Below are positions 11,743 through 23,387 of a stretch of 64,000 nucleotides of DNA, piece by piece (position 1 is the stretch's first letter; every line of letters begins with the position of its first letter). A model generated the notes under the pieces. It was not told the origin of the DNA and made no database searches. It was given only the letters and a program-made list of their open reading frames with translations. Source of the stretch: Rugalucina vietnamica (lineage: Eukaryota; Mollusca; Bivalvia; Lucinida; Lucinidae); NCBI GenBank assembly GCA_964017185.1, contig OZ024870.1, positions 27,489,621 to 27,553,620 of the forward strand. Reading direction: 5' to 3'. The translations under genes were made by a program, and so were the position numbers.

Positions 11743-12496
11743 TAGCCGCTGCAGCAGAAAACAAACTATTGCATATGCGAAACCAAAGACGCCTTTGTTT
11801 TCGCTACATGGATAATACAATCCCTCTTCTTCTTTAAAAGAAAAATGCCTTGGTGAATTATAATACATCTTAAATAAAAATGTTTGTCTTCCTGAAAAAT
11901 TTGGCACACGTTTTATAAAAATCTGATAAAAATTGTCTTTTGTTGATTTGAATATTGTGGGATTTCTTTTAAAGTAGGCGGCCATCTTGAATATTCATGA
12001 GACTTTATGACGTCATAAAGGCATAATTAAAAATGCATGATCAATATTTACGTGGCAAAGTTATTATTTTCATGTTAAACTTTGTTGCAATACTTTCTAA
12101 TCTTGACTGACTGTAGATTCTGATCTTACTTGACCTAAAAGATTTTCATTTTCAAATACAGATTTTATTCACAAGTTCTTATTTAGAAGTTTTCAATTAA
12201 TTTATCAAAATGTCGGCTTAATTATTTACAATGGTGGCCTAACGCCGATATGCTCTAAAATTTCAAATGAAGACATCTCACTTTTTCATTGGTCGATAGT
12301 TACAAAACTTGCACCAAACTGTTTGGTTTAGAGAGTTCTTTACAAGTGAAATCACAGCTATTCAATATAATTGCGTTTTCCTTTAAGTCTGAAATATCTA
12401 GCCTAATTCCGTGACTGTACAGGCCGGTTTGTGTCGGACCTGGTCGCCGGGAAACACAAATTGTTTGGTGTTTTTTTTATCATGCAAAGGCTCATT
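11743..12496. mobile_element. Family B MITE split by a ~535-bp insertion
   Basis: 11743-11840 is the left half of a family B element (GCCGCTGCAGCAGAAAAC to CTCTTCTTCTTTAAA). 12372-12496 is the matching right half (CTTTAAGTCTGAAATATC to AAGGCTCA). CTTTAA occurs at both edges of the intervening 535 bp, as a target-site duplication would. The insert is AT-rich and I do not recognise it. Confidence 0.6.
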
Positions 12497-12499
12497 TTG

Positions 12500-12999
12500 G
12501 GTATTGTCACACGTACACGACACTTTTGTAATTACAGCGTCAATCAACATACTTCATTCATTTATTAAGAAGTGCATTTATAAAAACTTGTCATCACCAG
12601 ATATTATCTGTTTCAAGTATGTCTGGAGTAGATAAATCCTGTAATCAACGTCAGCTTCCGGGAGTATCGGAACAACATGCTATTCACGCATTTAAGCATT
12701 ACGAAATTTGTACTATTCAAATATATGTTTATTGTTGATATGAGGAAGTAAAAATAATTGCAAGAAAGAAAGAGTTTAAATATGTACATGAACACCTAAA
12801 ACTCGGTTAATATCCGTAATACGTGAAACTCATTTAATGAAGAAGAAATTTTAATTGCAGTGAATAATTGACTGATTTTTGTTGATGAGTATTAAATGCA
12901 GGCCCACCCAATCCAGACCCTCATGTTTTTTTCACTGGCTTGTTGTATTAATTTTGATATACTCACTTTATGAGTGAGTATGACGTGATTTCATTGTTC
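12500..12999. other. Unassigned AT-rich DNA
   Basis: Nothing supportable is seen: no exon with matching splice sites and no repeat shared with the rest of the window. Confidence 0.4.
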
Positions 13000-13277
13000 C
13001 ATAACGAAAACTTGCCCATGCAATATACAGAGAATTTTTGAGCTTTAAAAATTGAAAATATTTAGCTGAAAATTTTTGATATTTTTCTTATGTTTGCTCA
13101 AAACATAGATTGTGGGTACAAGTTAGAACCGCCTCGGCGAGGCGGTTCTAACGAATACCCACAATCTATGTTTTGAGCAAAAATAAGAAAAATAGGTGTA
13201 CCCCTGCATACCCCAGTTTTTCTATATAAAAGTGGGGTTCAAGGGGGTATATTTTTCACGGACATGTTTTCCTGATG
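13000..13277. mobile_element. Family A MITE, full length
   Basis: Left end ATAACGAAAACTTGCCCATG, central hairpin GAACCGCCTCGGCGAGGCGG, right end CACGGACATGTTTTCCTGATG. It lies 188 bp upstream of the first visible GARNL3 exon. Confidence 0.9.
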
Positions 13278-13465
13278 TATGTTTTTGCCTTAAAGCATCA
13301 AGACAAAGGGATGTATGAGGATGATGTTGTGGGTAACTAATAAGTCGAGTTGCCCTAATAATTGACAAAGCCAGGTGCAGTCAATACTGGTCCCGAATAA
13401 ATTAATAAATACATTAATTAATAGATTAATTAATAGATAAATTAACTGATTTTTAATATTTTCAG

Positions 13466-13535
13466 TTCGCCGGCATCTGATTTGGCAGCCAGAAGAGGTG
13501 TATTCAGCCGGCGACATTATGGATCTGTTGAATTG
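13466..13535 (+). CDS. GARNL3: GARNL3 exon a (first visible)
   Basis: Acceptor TATTTTCAG precedes it and donor GTGAGT follows. The first base completes a codon from an unseen upstream exon, then 23 codons read through RRGVFSRRHYGSVEL and end in phase 0. The RRG..SR.HYGSVEL pattern is the recognisable N-terminal signature of GARNL3. There is no in-frame ATG, so the start codon lies in an exon to the left. I could not find that exon in 1-13465; it may be outside the window. Confidence 0.88.
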
Positions 13536-13580
13536 GTGAGTACCTTCATAAACACTCTTGATTAAGCCCTATTGTCGTAA

Positions 13581-14160
13581 AAGGCCTAGGACTTTTAAGG
13601 CCTGTTTTTGGCCTCAGATTTTGTCAAAAAATATTTTTGGAATTTAGGTGAGAATACTATTTCTAAAAACAGCCACATGTCTCGTCTTTTAAAAACCAGA
13701 ACAAGTACTTCATGTATCCTACAAGCGTTTCCATGGCAACGCACAGAAGAACCATATACATGTATAGAGCATATTTTGCACTTTTTGGTCTATTTTTGAC
13801 CATTTCAGTGAACACAGTTTTTAATTTTTAAATGCCGGCCCACACGAATAATATGCTACTTTGCATACCATATTTCTGGGTGATACTTCATAATAAGAAA
13901 TTGTTCGTCGCGCGGGCCGGTAGTTGAAAATGATGTTAAATGGTGAAAAATAGACATAAAATTGCAAAAAGTGGTACATGTATATCTATGCTTTTCGTAT
14001 CGTTGCCATGGTAACATGTGTAATTTGAATGTGATAGTTGTGCTAGAATTTATAAGCAGGGGCCCATACATACTATTTGCAATACTTTTCTCCTCAAAAT
14101 TCCAAAATTCATTTTTTACCAACACATGAGGCCGAAATTAGGCATTAAATCCCGTAGGCT
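13581..14160. mobile_element. ~580-bp foldback element H
   Basis: Two arms of about 255 bp (13581-13835 and 13905-14160) are inverted copies. Examples are AGGCCTAGGACTTTTAAGGC against GCATTAAATCCCGTAGGCTT, and GTTTCCATGGCAACG against CGTTGCCATGGTAAC. The short centre contains GCCGGCCCACACG / GCGCGGGCCGG. It begins 45 bp after the donor of the first visible exon. No coding sequence. Confidence 0.75.
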
Positions 14161-14164
14161 TTTC

Positions 14165-15050
14165 TTTTCTTGATTATAATTTTTCAAAGTTTACGGAACC
14201 AGTGGAGTGTTTTCATTGAAACTTGATATGCGATATCAAAGACTCTGGCGCATCATAGTGTATATAAATCATGCAATTGGGTTGACCATGACATTCTACG
14301 ACAGGGTCAAATTTGGCCACACAGGCTTTCATTGGTAGAAAAGTGTAAACATTGGATTTTGCAGAAAGTCCTTTTAAGTCCTTAAAGTTGGTAGGTAGAA
14401 ACAGACATTTTATTGAGTTAATGAAGTTTTATGAGTAATCAAGGTCAATGTCATTTCTTGACTTTAGCCATAGGTCATTTACATATTTGATTTAATGATT
14501 TGTACGCTGACGACACAATTGAGTCCTCCGTAAAACCACCCATCATTAATATTCATTTTATATTGACCATTCAAATCTGCACATTAGCTAACGGTCAATG
14601 ACGGTTGACCAACACGTGGGTTAGACAAACAAACCAACACGACGTGCTTTTTACAGGTAAATATAGGTGCAAAACCACAATGTTTGTCTATGGAAATAGG
14701 GTGGGCGTGGCTATACCTTGCTGGCGGAGGAGTCAATTAACCTTATTCGTTTCACACCACGGCCACAAGACAGCTTCTGTACCATTCAAATTACCATCGG
14801 ATCAAATATGGCAATTCTTAAAGCACAGAAATTTACGCTTATACATATATATGAAATATATAAGTCCAAACGTGGCATCAAAAGTCATGGATCTCATATG
14901 ATTATACTTTCAGAGTTACGAATGAATTGCCATTTGTTTAATTCTTGAATGACCCCGAAGTTAAAAATTATATTATCTCATTTGCTTTGTTGCCATTCGT
15001 TCTAACTCTGTCGGTTTTTAGGTGTGAGCGTGATAAGAATTCAATGTGAT
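14165..15050. other. Unassigned intronic DNA
   Basis: Intron sequence with no recognised exon, RNA or shared repeat. Frames of 76-98 codons at 14605-14948 overlap one another and have no family features. Confidence 0.4.
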
Positions 15051-15322
15051 AATTACGAAAACTTGCCCATGCAATATACAGAGATTCTTTTTCAGCTGTA
15101 AAAATGGAAAATTTCATCGGGGAAAAAAATGATATTTTTAATAATTTTGCTGAAAACACTGATTGTAGGTACCCGTTAGACCCGCCTCCGCGAGGCGGTT
15201 TTAACGAGTACCCCAAATCTATGGTTTGGATCAAAAATAAGGAAAATAGGTACACCCCTGTAATCCCCAATTCATAAAAGTGGGGTTTAATGGGGTATTT
15301 ATTTCATGGACATGTTTTCCTC
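15051..15322. mobile_element. Family A MITE, full length
   Basis: Left end ATTACGAAAACTTGCCCATG, central GCCTCCGCGAGGC hairpin, right end CATGGACATGTTTTCCT. It abuts the next copy, which is in the opposite orientation. Confidence 0.88.
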
Positions 15323-15550
15323 TTCAGGATAACATGTCCGTAACATGTATACCCTTTGAACCCCACTTTTATATTATAGCAAAACTGGGGCATGGAGGGT
15401 TTACCTATTATTCTTATTTTTGATCCAAAACATAGATTGTGGGGACTCGTGAGAATCGCCTCGCCGTGAAAATATCAAAATTTTCCCATGAAAATTTCAA
15501 TTTTTACAGCTGAAAAAAATCTATGTATATTTCATGGTTTTCCTGATGTT
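15323..15550. mobile_element. Family A MITE, inverted and lacking one hairpin arm
   Basis: It runs in the opposite sense from CAGGATAACATGTCCGTAAC to TTTCATGGTTTTCCTGATG. The sequence jumps from GAATCGCCTCGCCG directly to GAAAATATCAAAATTTTCCC, so the second hairpin arm is deleted. With 15051-15322 it forms a tail-to-tail pair. Confidence 0.82.
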
Positions 15551-16932
15551 TCTGTATTTTAGGATGACGACGTATTCGTAAGTGAGCATGTCAAACAATG
15601 TGCTTGCAACATCACGGCATGTACTTCCTCTGCTTCCGTGATTTTAGATGAATCACACTTCTTTATCCGTTTTCAAATTTAAATATTTGGTTGCACGTCA
15701 ATGTAGACCGATCAGAACATTTGTGATATACTAGTTATGCAGTGTTTGCGTACGACACTACGGCTCGCGTATTTGTACAAATCGACCACACATGGCATAC
15801 ACGCGTAAACAGCGCGTCACTGATATTATGCGTATATGTCGACAACCAATCAGAAAATAGAATCAGTAACGCGTAATCCATTAAACGATAAACCTATGAC
15901 TCAGATACGAGGATCGGTCAAAATATTCTGTCATACATGTAGGTGTAATATTTCGCTTAATAAAATTTATATGTTCTTCTGTTGTTATACATTATTTGAA
16001 AGGACAACCTTTCACCATTATAATGGTACCAAACTCATGTCCAAAGAAATGATATAAGTCAAATTATTCGTCTTGAAAGACACTTCGATATAACAACTGG
16101 CATGTTTTCTTGAAATTGTGAAACTCATATTGTGGCTTTCATGTGCTGTATATTTATAACTACCGATAGCATTTTCTTTATATTTTAGGAGATAAATTCT
16201 ATTATATTAAGAAAAGCAATGTGGCAGAAATGTGAACGCTACCAACGCGCTGCTTCACTGTCTGATAAGGCGACATAGTTGATGTCATTGAATATTTACC
16301 CCTCTAACTTTTCAAATACCACTGGATCATTATATTTGCTGGCATTTTTATGATTTTAATTTAGAACACACTAAGACGATACAGTATAATGATTAAATGC
16401 ATTTAAAGTTTAGCAGCCCATGCCTAGATGTCAATTTTGCCCTTTGAGATTAAATTTCGGTTAAGCAGGCTTCAACATTTCGTCGTGCAATAAAATCGTA
16501 AAATATTTATTACTAGTTACATTTTTACGAAATCATTTTTTCTATACATTATTTTCTTTAAACCATATCAGTATCAGAGATTCGCATCTTTTCGAGTGAC
16601 ATATTTCATTTCATTCACGAAGAAACAGTCAAAAGTTTTTATCACATGTAATAGCCAGAGGAATGGTCCAGATATGGATATGTTAAAATATTTTGCCATG
16701 ACAGATACTGAAAATAAAGGGAGTGACAGAACGTTTTGACCGAAACTTCGTGCGCGTAATAATGGGTACAGTATTTCCCATCACCTGTTAACTTCACAGT
16801 GGCTATTAAGTATGCATAACAATTAATGCAGTAGTTACCCTCCATTATACTCAGAAAGGCAAAATTAAACAGTATTAAACACGAGGACTGAAGAACTAAC
16901 TAAATGTTATGAACCACTGCAGAAGCTGAGGG
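15551..16932. other. Unassigned intronic DNA
   Basis: About 1.4 kb of AT-rich intron. I see no exon-like segment with paired splice sites and no repeat in common with the rest of the window. Confidence 0.4.
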
Positions 16933-17443
16933 TGAGGTTAGGCGCCTGTAAAACCGGTTTAAGCCCGCCAGTAACTTTGTGTTACTGATCGTTCCAAGGC
17001 GATACTTCTGTGGTGGTTCTTTTTGTTTTATGTCTTGGTGTTTAAATTTTTTTGTGCTGTTGGCGCCTTATGTGTGTTTTCATAGTTTTAGTTAAGTTAA
17101 GGTAACTGAGTGGCCACCTGTTGGGAAAATAGCTGCTCATTCGGCTTACGATATGTTTCGTGGTATAAGTACCTGATTGTTAGTTTGGTTTTTTCCCACC
17201 TCGGTTTTTTGAGTGGGAATCTTTTTCTGACTGCGCCTTTTCCTGATCTTTGCCTACTTGTACCTTTCTTTCGTAAATGACGAAGTCACTCCAGTCCAAG
17301 GAAAACAAAACATCAACCGAATAAAATCAAAACATTTCAGTTGGAACGTCGGTCTCGATTTGCTCCGATCCGTTCAATTGATATATCTGTAATTTAACTT
17401 GGTGGAGCTGTCCTTTTGTTGTTAAAGCGTTTAGAAATATATA

Positions 17444-18426
17444 CTCAACAAAAAAGTTAAGGAAAATGTGTTCAAGTGCTTATTGCAATAAAACTAGTAA
17501 AAAGTTAGAAATTCAGACTTTGGTATGTTATAAAGGGTCTGTTTATCTTTCCAATGAGGCCTCATTTGAACTTGTAGCATTGGCAGTGGCTAAGAAAAAC
17601 AGTGTCAAAGTTGACTAGTCGTCAAATCAGTTTTCACAAAGTTACAATATTGTTTGGTTTGAGTGAAAAGTGTCAATGTAGACTCTTACCTTAAAAGCAT
17701 AGACTTTAACAAGTTATCTCATGAAAGCTGATCAGTGCAAAAGACAAGATGTTGAAGCATGCCATACTGCTTTTCCTGCATCAGCATCATTTCCTAGGTG
17801 GCAATATCAGACTGCAAAGCACCACAGCCAACCGACACTTCTTTAATCTGACCAACAATATGCCGACTTTGGTGTTCTTTCCTCCTGAAGCACCACAGCA
17901 AGAGCCTGGTGCTTTGGTGCTAGTATTCCACACCAGAATGTGTAACACTTGTTCAGCGGGAGGCATGTATGGTGGGTGGGTTGCCTAGACCTTGACCTCA
18001 ACGTTGTTCCGACGTAGGTAATCTTGGGTGATACTGGGGCGATTTCATCTGACATTGTCCTCCTGGTACCAACGATGGTACTGGTGCTTCACAAATGCTT
18101 TACAACAGGTCTGCTCACCTCAATGTGTGCACTGTACAGCTGTTCATGAGAAAATGTATATGGAAACATGGTTATTGAGTGAAAAAAAACTCCAGTGACA
18201 ATTGATACACAAATCGAACAATACGGCAATTTTGTGAAACATGGAGGGGCGACCAGTCAACTTTGACAATGAGTTTTAAAGCTTCTGTAAGTGCCATCAT
18301 TTCAAATGAGCCCTCATTTGAAAGATGAAAAGACACTTCATAATTATATGGAGTTCACATTTCATGAAATGTAACAGTTCTTGTGTTACAGGCGCTCAAA
18401 CACATATTCTTAACTTTTTTGTTGAG
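17444..18426. mobile_element. TA-flanked TIR element, Tc1/mariner-like, non-autonomous
   Basis: The termini CTCAACAAAAAAGTTAAG and CTTAACTTTTTTGTTGAG are perfect inverted repeats, each bordered by TA (17442-17443 and 18427-18428). Similarity extends about 200 bp inward, for example AATGAGGCCTCATTTGAA against TCAAATGAGCCCTCATTTGA, and GTCAAAGTTGACTAGTC against GACCAGTCAACTTTGAC. TA target duplication is the rule for Tc1/mariner elements. The 983-bp length and absence of a clear DDE transposase suggest a deletion derivative. The minus frame at 17843-18055 is too degraded to identify. Confidence 0.8.
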
Positions 18427-18483
18427 TATACATGTGTATAATTCATTTCCACAATGCTGATCTTGCATTTTATTAGTGAGAGC

Positions 18484-18705
18484 AGACTGTGCCCTAAATT
18501 GACATTCTGCATGGGCGTCCATAAAATCTGATTGTGACTTTAATTGATATTCTGCATAGGTGACCGGTAAAACAGACTGCAGCTTTAAATGAATTTCTGC
18601 CTTCGTGCCCCACAAAAGCGGACTGTGACTTGAATCGACACTTTGTATGTTTGCTCGGTTAACCAGACGTGTGACATAAATCGGCATTAAGTAGGTGGCA
18701 TCACT
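18484..18705 (-). repeat. 45-bp minisatellite, about five units
   Basis: Units begin near 18485, 18531, 18576, 18621 and 18667, each with a GACTGTGNCTTNAATTGA-like start. The period is a multiple of three, so the minus-strand frame 18355-18687 reads it as 15-residue repeats (SQSDFMDAHAECQFRAQ and similar). No family is recognised and coding is doubtful. Confidence 0.7.
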
Positions 18706-19598
18706 TGTAAAATGTGTCTTTGAGAGCTACAAATGTACCACAAAATGCGGTTGATTCGAGCAAATGAGATGTGAAGTAAGAATAGAGGGACCAGGAATCG
18801 ATGCAATTAAATTTAAAGTCCCAACATAGACAGCGGGTGGGAAAGAAAACACACCAAACACAACAAAACATTTTCCGACAAAACACACTCGAAGAGCAGA
18901 ATGACTAGCTCTTTCCCAACAAGGTAGCCATCCGGCTAAGATTCAACGGGAACGAAAGGGAACGAGCACGACAGAGAAGCAGGCACAATAAACAGTAGTA
19001 TAATGAAGATAAATCTCTTTTCCTGGGACACCGATTATCGTTTTAACTGGGGACAAGCATGATGAAGACAAATCACACTATCTGGGACACAACTTAACGT
19101 TTTTACCGGGCACAACGCCGAAAACCACTTCTCCTGGGGACATTCTCGGATTCATATAGAAAGACAATTAAATAAAAACAAAAATAGTGTTCAACTGGCG
19201 AACACATGTAACAAAAACTTTTGATAAAATTAAGGTAAAATCCCAAACAAATACACCAGAAATACAGCGACTATCATTATCATTAATAAAAACCATTGTT
19301 ACTGGGACAGTGAAATTACCATATCTATAAGTAGGCCTATAGCGAAAATGTATTAGCGATTATTAGAAACGCATTAGAATAAAAAATAAACCAAGATCTC
19401 AACTGGCTAACTAAACAAGAGCCCAATAAGAAAGGCAGCAATTCGACCGTATTAAGTTTAAAACATCCCGACGAGCACAACAGACAGACAAACCCACAAA
19501 ACACGCAACATGAATATAAATATCAACAGAACCGCCTTGGAACGGTCAGTAACGAATTACTGGGGGCTTAAATCGATTTTACAGAGCTCTAATCCTCG

Positions 19599-20120
19599 CC
19601 CTTGTTTGTTGATATTTATCACAGAAATAATTGTTCGATTTTAAAAAACTTCCATATCTCGTTTAAGTGACGTCACTTGCGTACATTGTATTTATATAGT
19701 AAGAAATATAAGCAGTTTCTTTAATTTGAACCTTATCGTATGAGAAATTATAAAGTAACTGAACGGTGATGAATCGGATATTGATTAATAGTTAAAATAC
19801 AAGCGCAAGCACTGAGATACACCAAAATCGAGGACTCAACAGTAATATAGACACTGGAATACTGGAGCAAAAGAAAGCTTATGTTTAAATCCCGGTGGAC
19901 CCGACTAGAGACAAGAGTTTTAGCCCGTTATCCAAACTCAAAAGCAGGTCCCTCCCATCTGTAAGACAGCTTTAAGTCAGGATCGTCATAAAGTCGACCC
20001 ACCGGCGTGCAACGAAAGAGGATGGCAAAGCATTTAACCAGGTCCTGGTTAAATTCTAAGTTATACCGATTAATTATCCTTTTAAATGATTTAGAAAAGT
20101 TTACTCATTTTACATTTTTA
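19599..20120. other. Unassigned intronic DNA
   Basis: No gene or shared repeat is seen. Confidence 0.35.
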
Positions 20121-20417
20121 CATTACGAAAACTTACCCATGCAATAAACAGTGTTTTTTTGTGGTTTTTTTTTAGCTTTAAAAATTGAAAAATTTCAGCT
20201 GAACAATTTCAGCTGATATTTTTCTTATTTCTGCACAAAACATAGATTGTGGGTACACGTTAGAACCGCCTCATCGAGGCGGTTCTAACGAGTACCCACA
20301 ATCTATGGTTTGGAGCCAAAGAAAAAGACAAATAGGTATACCCTTGCATACCCCAGTTTTGCTATATAAACGTGGGGTTCAGTGGGGTATACATTACACG
20401 GACATGTTTTCCTGATG
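20121..20417. mobile_element. Family A MITE, full length
   Basis: Ends CATTACGAAAACTTACCCAT and CACGGACATGTTTTCCTGATG. Central hairpin GAACCGCCTCATCGAGGCGG. Slightly long because of extra T/G bases after the left end and a duplicated AATTTCAGCTGA word. Confidence 0.9.
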
Positions 20418-20558
20418 TTACAGTTATTCCAAATTTTTCTAAATTTGTATCTCAAGTCTCCATAATACTCGGGTGCCGATATACCTTGTAGTAAAAGTGT
20501 TTTCAATCCAACATTCTGCAGGGGCGCCCATAACTCTGTGACATTTTCTATTTCTTTC

Positions 20559-20559
<1 letters not shown>

Positions 20560-20594
<35 letters not shown>
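20560..20594. repeat. Poly(T) tract
   Basis: About 35 uninterrupted T residues, preceded by TTTCTATTTCTTTCTA. Confidence 0.9.
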
Positions 20595-20777
20595 CAAATT
20601 AACTATCATAAACAGACTTCTCAGCTTGACTGCTTTCAATCTTTCATTAATTCTTAGCTGCGTGATGCTTCTTGGTGAAATTACCTTTCTTAACGAGTAT
20701 CCCATAAATAAATGAGTTTTGAGATGAACTCATTTAAGCCTGGCGTCCCTTTTATGGGACATACATGTAGGCATTCA

Positions 20778-20830
20778 TAATAGCCCCAGATGTGACGCCT
20801 CATAACGCGGCGTCCCATCTGGGGCTATTC
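20778..20830. repeat. Small hairpin
   Basis: AATAGCCCCAGATGTGACGC pairs with GCGTCCCATCTGGGGCTATT across a short loop. It is a compact stem of about 20 bp, perhaps the core of a degraded MITE. Confidence 0.75.
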
Positions 20831-20834
20831 TGTT

Positions 20835-21407
20835 TGCTTAGAGAATTTTCATCGAACAATTGAATAAAATTTAAAAATCACGCCTGACGCCCCTAAAAAT
20901 GAAAGTGGATTCACCTTTATGGTAATGATGGGAGAATACATTCGTCAAATATGAGTTAAGATAGTGTTTGCACTTGTTATTACGATCAACACACATTTTC
21001 AAATAACATTTATTTGAAAGTTTGATTATGATTATGTAAATGTGGCCACATTTATCTGTATATTACTCACATTTTGCCGTTGTTGGCGGAAACTTGTCTT
21101 TTACAAGTAATATAAATGATTGTCTTGTACAAATCTTATTTCTTTCTTAGAAATCAAGAAATAAATCTCAGAGCATGATTTATTCAGACTATATTTCCTA
21201 AATAGACTGGGCATTTTAGCTCTGATTCTACTGTAACGTTAGCCGAAATCCCGTCAGTGGAAAAACATGCTCACCCACCAAGGGTAGTTTACTGCGCTGT
21301 ATATTCTACACTTACAATTTGCGACGTCTTCACACTTCTCCTCCGCTGATTCAAGAAGAGCAATCGTCAGTTAATGGATAAATAAATGTATACTTAGTGA
21401 GCAGTGA
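20835..21407. other. Unassigned intronic DNA
   Basis: No feature can be supported in this AT-rich stretch. Confidence 0.35.
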
Positions 21408-21651
21408 CGCGATAAAACCGGTCTTCGGGGGTGTGTGGGGGGGGGGGGTTCTGACCAGATCCGACATAAACCAGTCTGTACAGTCACAGAAGAATGCTAG
21501 AAGCTTGAAATTTCGGATATAAGTAGAAGAGGAATTGTACTATCCGAGTAGCGAAAACAAAGGCGCTGATCAGCTTCGCGGTTACCGCGAAGCTGATCTG
21601 CGTCTTTGTTTTCGCATATGCAGATTGTTGGCTTTCCCATGAGGCGGCTCA
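21408..21651. mobile_element. Family B MITE, near full length
   Basis: In the opposite orientation to the 38119 copy. The left arm reads AAAACCGGTCTTCGGGG followed by a G-run (about 21440-21448). Core CAGCTTCGCGGTTACCGCGA; right end TTTCCCATGAGGCGGCTC. The G-run looks like a local expansion. Confidence 0.85.
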
Positions 21652-22024
21652 TTTCTAACATGTCTCCTGGAACAGTATGGCTAGAAGCTGTTGTCGTAAA
21701 GCACCAGTTAAGACAAACATATGAAACTCTTGACAAACATACATTTTCAAGAAACTAATAATTCAGGACTTCCGACGTATGTGAATTATTAATCGATGAC
21801 AATGGAAGAATGTGAGACACCCTAATATTTTATGGGTTTTAGTCAGACAAAGGACAGAAACAATTGAATGTACATACAGAACAAAAAGAAACATTACACG
21901 TTTTTGGTATATAACTTTCCATCTAATCATACCTTTATATTTTCGACATTGTATGCATTAATAATGGTCATTCATCCTTCAAAAAGACCTCATGACACAT
22001 TTTTAAAAACATACAAATATTCTA
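21652..22024. other. Unassigned intronic DNA
   Basis: Nothing recognised between the family B element and repeat D copy 2. Confidence 0.35.
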
Positions 22025-22985
22025 CCAATTCCGGATCAAGTTCATGAAAGCATATGAATGATTTGAGTATTATAAATTTAGTATTATCTTGAAGCCAATT
22101 TAATCAGTTCCTCATCAACTGTAATGGTTTTCATTTTTGATCAAGCACGCGACTCTGACCACTGGAGCGTGAAAGTCTACACATAATTGAAGTCAAAGCG
22201 AATCAGTTGGAGGTAATCCGAATCATGGACTATATATCACCACCGTTGTGTTTATCCTTCAAATTCTTTGCATGTAGCGATACAGCGAACCTTATGTAAT
22301 ATTCCGAGGACCAAAACAGATGCCCTTTTCGGCGACATTTTCCCATAGCCATGTTTGCTCAACCCCACCCCCACCGAACACATGATGTTCCATGGGTGAT
22401 CTGAATAACGTCGGAATATTATATGATGCTTGTTAAAAACGCAGATTATTTCATTGTTTACACCCAGAATGTAAAAATATACCTTTAGTTCCAAACATCA
22501 AACAATCCAAGTCCTTAAAGAGCATACAATTACAGTATGCGGTTAAACGTGATTCGGAGTAACTACAATGACACCGTTTCAAAGTGTCTAATTAAATGTC
22601 GTAATATTCGATTTTAGGACGGAAACTTCGTCAAAATGACAGAATATAATTGGAAAATATATTAGCAACCAATATTGAAAGATAACTTACATGGTACCTT
22701 TCGTTTTCGGGAAATTCGGCGAACCGCCTTTGAAAACCATGTGTAAAAGAAAGCTTTTTCCATCGTGTTTCTGTATATGAGCCGGGAACCATTCACGTGA
22801 ACAAGATGTTGACGTCATTATCCACGATCATTGAGCGATGGAATGAAACAGGTTTAAATCAAGAATCAAGTGGTCAAGTTCGTTTTAAAAATCTTGTTTA
22901 ATATGGTTGTAAAATTCTTTTGAAAATTATTTTGATCCGGATCATCTACAGATCCGCTATGGCTACAACACTGGCGTTATAACAC
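22025..22985 (-). repeat. Interspersed repeat D copy 2, uninterrupted
   Basis: The reverse complement of the repeat at 1488-5745, but without the 3.3 kb element. At the equivalent position it reads (complement) TTTCTTTTACACATGGTTTT where copy 1 has TTTCTTTAA, the element, then TAACACACGGTTAT. This copy is therefore an empty-site reference for element E. It contains the 80-codon minus-strand frame 22252-22494, homologous to the plus frame at 5244-5507. Confidence 0.85.
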
Positions 22986-23387
22986 ACAACGCTGAAAATA
23001 CGTTAATTTGTATTATATCGTATGGTACGTAAATACGTGTAGCATATGTGAATATCTGCACGAATTATCCGGTACTGTTTAAGTCAGTATACCAAAAAAT
23101 CAGCATAGTTTATGGATTATACAGACATAATACCATGTTAGCGTCAAAATGAGCGCTAAATGCCATTTAGCATGTTGACCGTCGGAATGTCTGAAACAGT
23201 ATCCTAAATGCTGATTTTGCATAGCTGTCAATTACCTATCGCATCTGTGCTTGCGCAGTGGTCGAACTGTCGAAACACTCAAGTCGGACGACATTATGTA
23301 TTAGTGCCGAGAAGTGACGCATTACCGTGACACATTTGCGCCAGCGGTCAATGGTGACAACCATGACTAACAGACTCCCAGACATTT
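22986..23387. other. Unassigned intronic DNA
   Basis: No supportable feature. Confidence 0.35.

Larger units (their letters stand above)
16933..19598. mobile_element. 2.7 kb element P with inverted termini
   Basis: The left end (TTAGGCGCCTGTAAAACCGG, TTTAAGCCCGCCAGTAA, ACTGATCGTTCCAAGGCG) is inverted at the right end (CGCCTTGGAACGGTCAGTAA, GGGGGCTTAAATCGATTTTA). A third, partial copy of this end is at 35370-35585. The interior holds a separate TA-flanked MITE (17444-18426) and a 45-bp minisatellite (18484-18705). The region 18900-19560 holds CTGGGACA-type words and no open frame. Confidence 0.65.

Noticed and set aside
17843..18055. Tc1/mariner transposase remnant on the minus strand
   Set aside because: The element is Tc1/mariner-like by TA duplication, but I could not identify a DDE motif or a helix-turn-helix with confidence in this 70-codon frame.
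21497..21736. Cysteine-rich ENKDADQLR peptide and similar frames at many positions
   Set aside because: These are translations of the family B MITE hairpin and appear wherever a copy exists.
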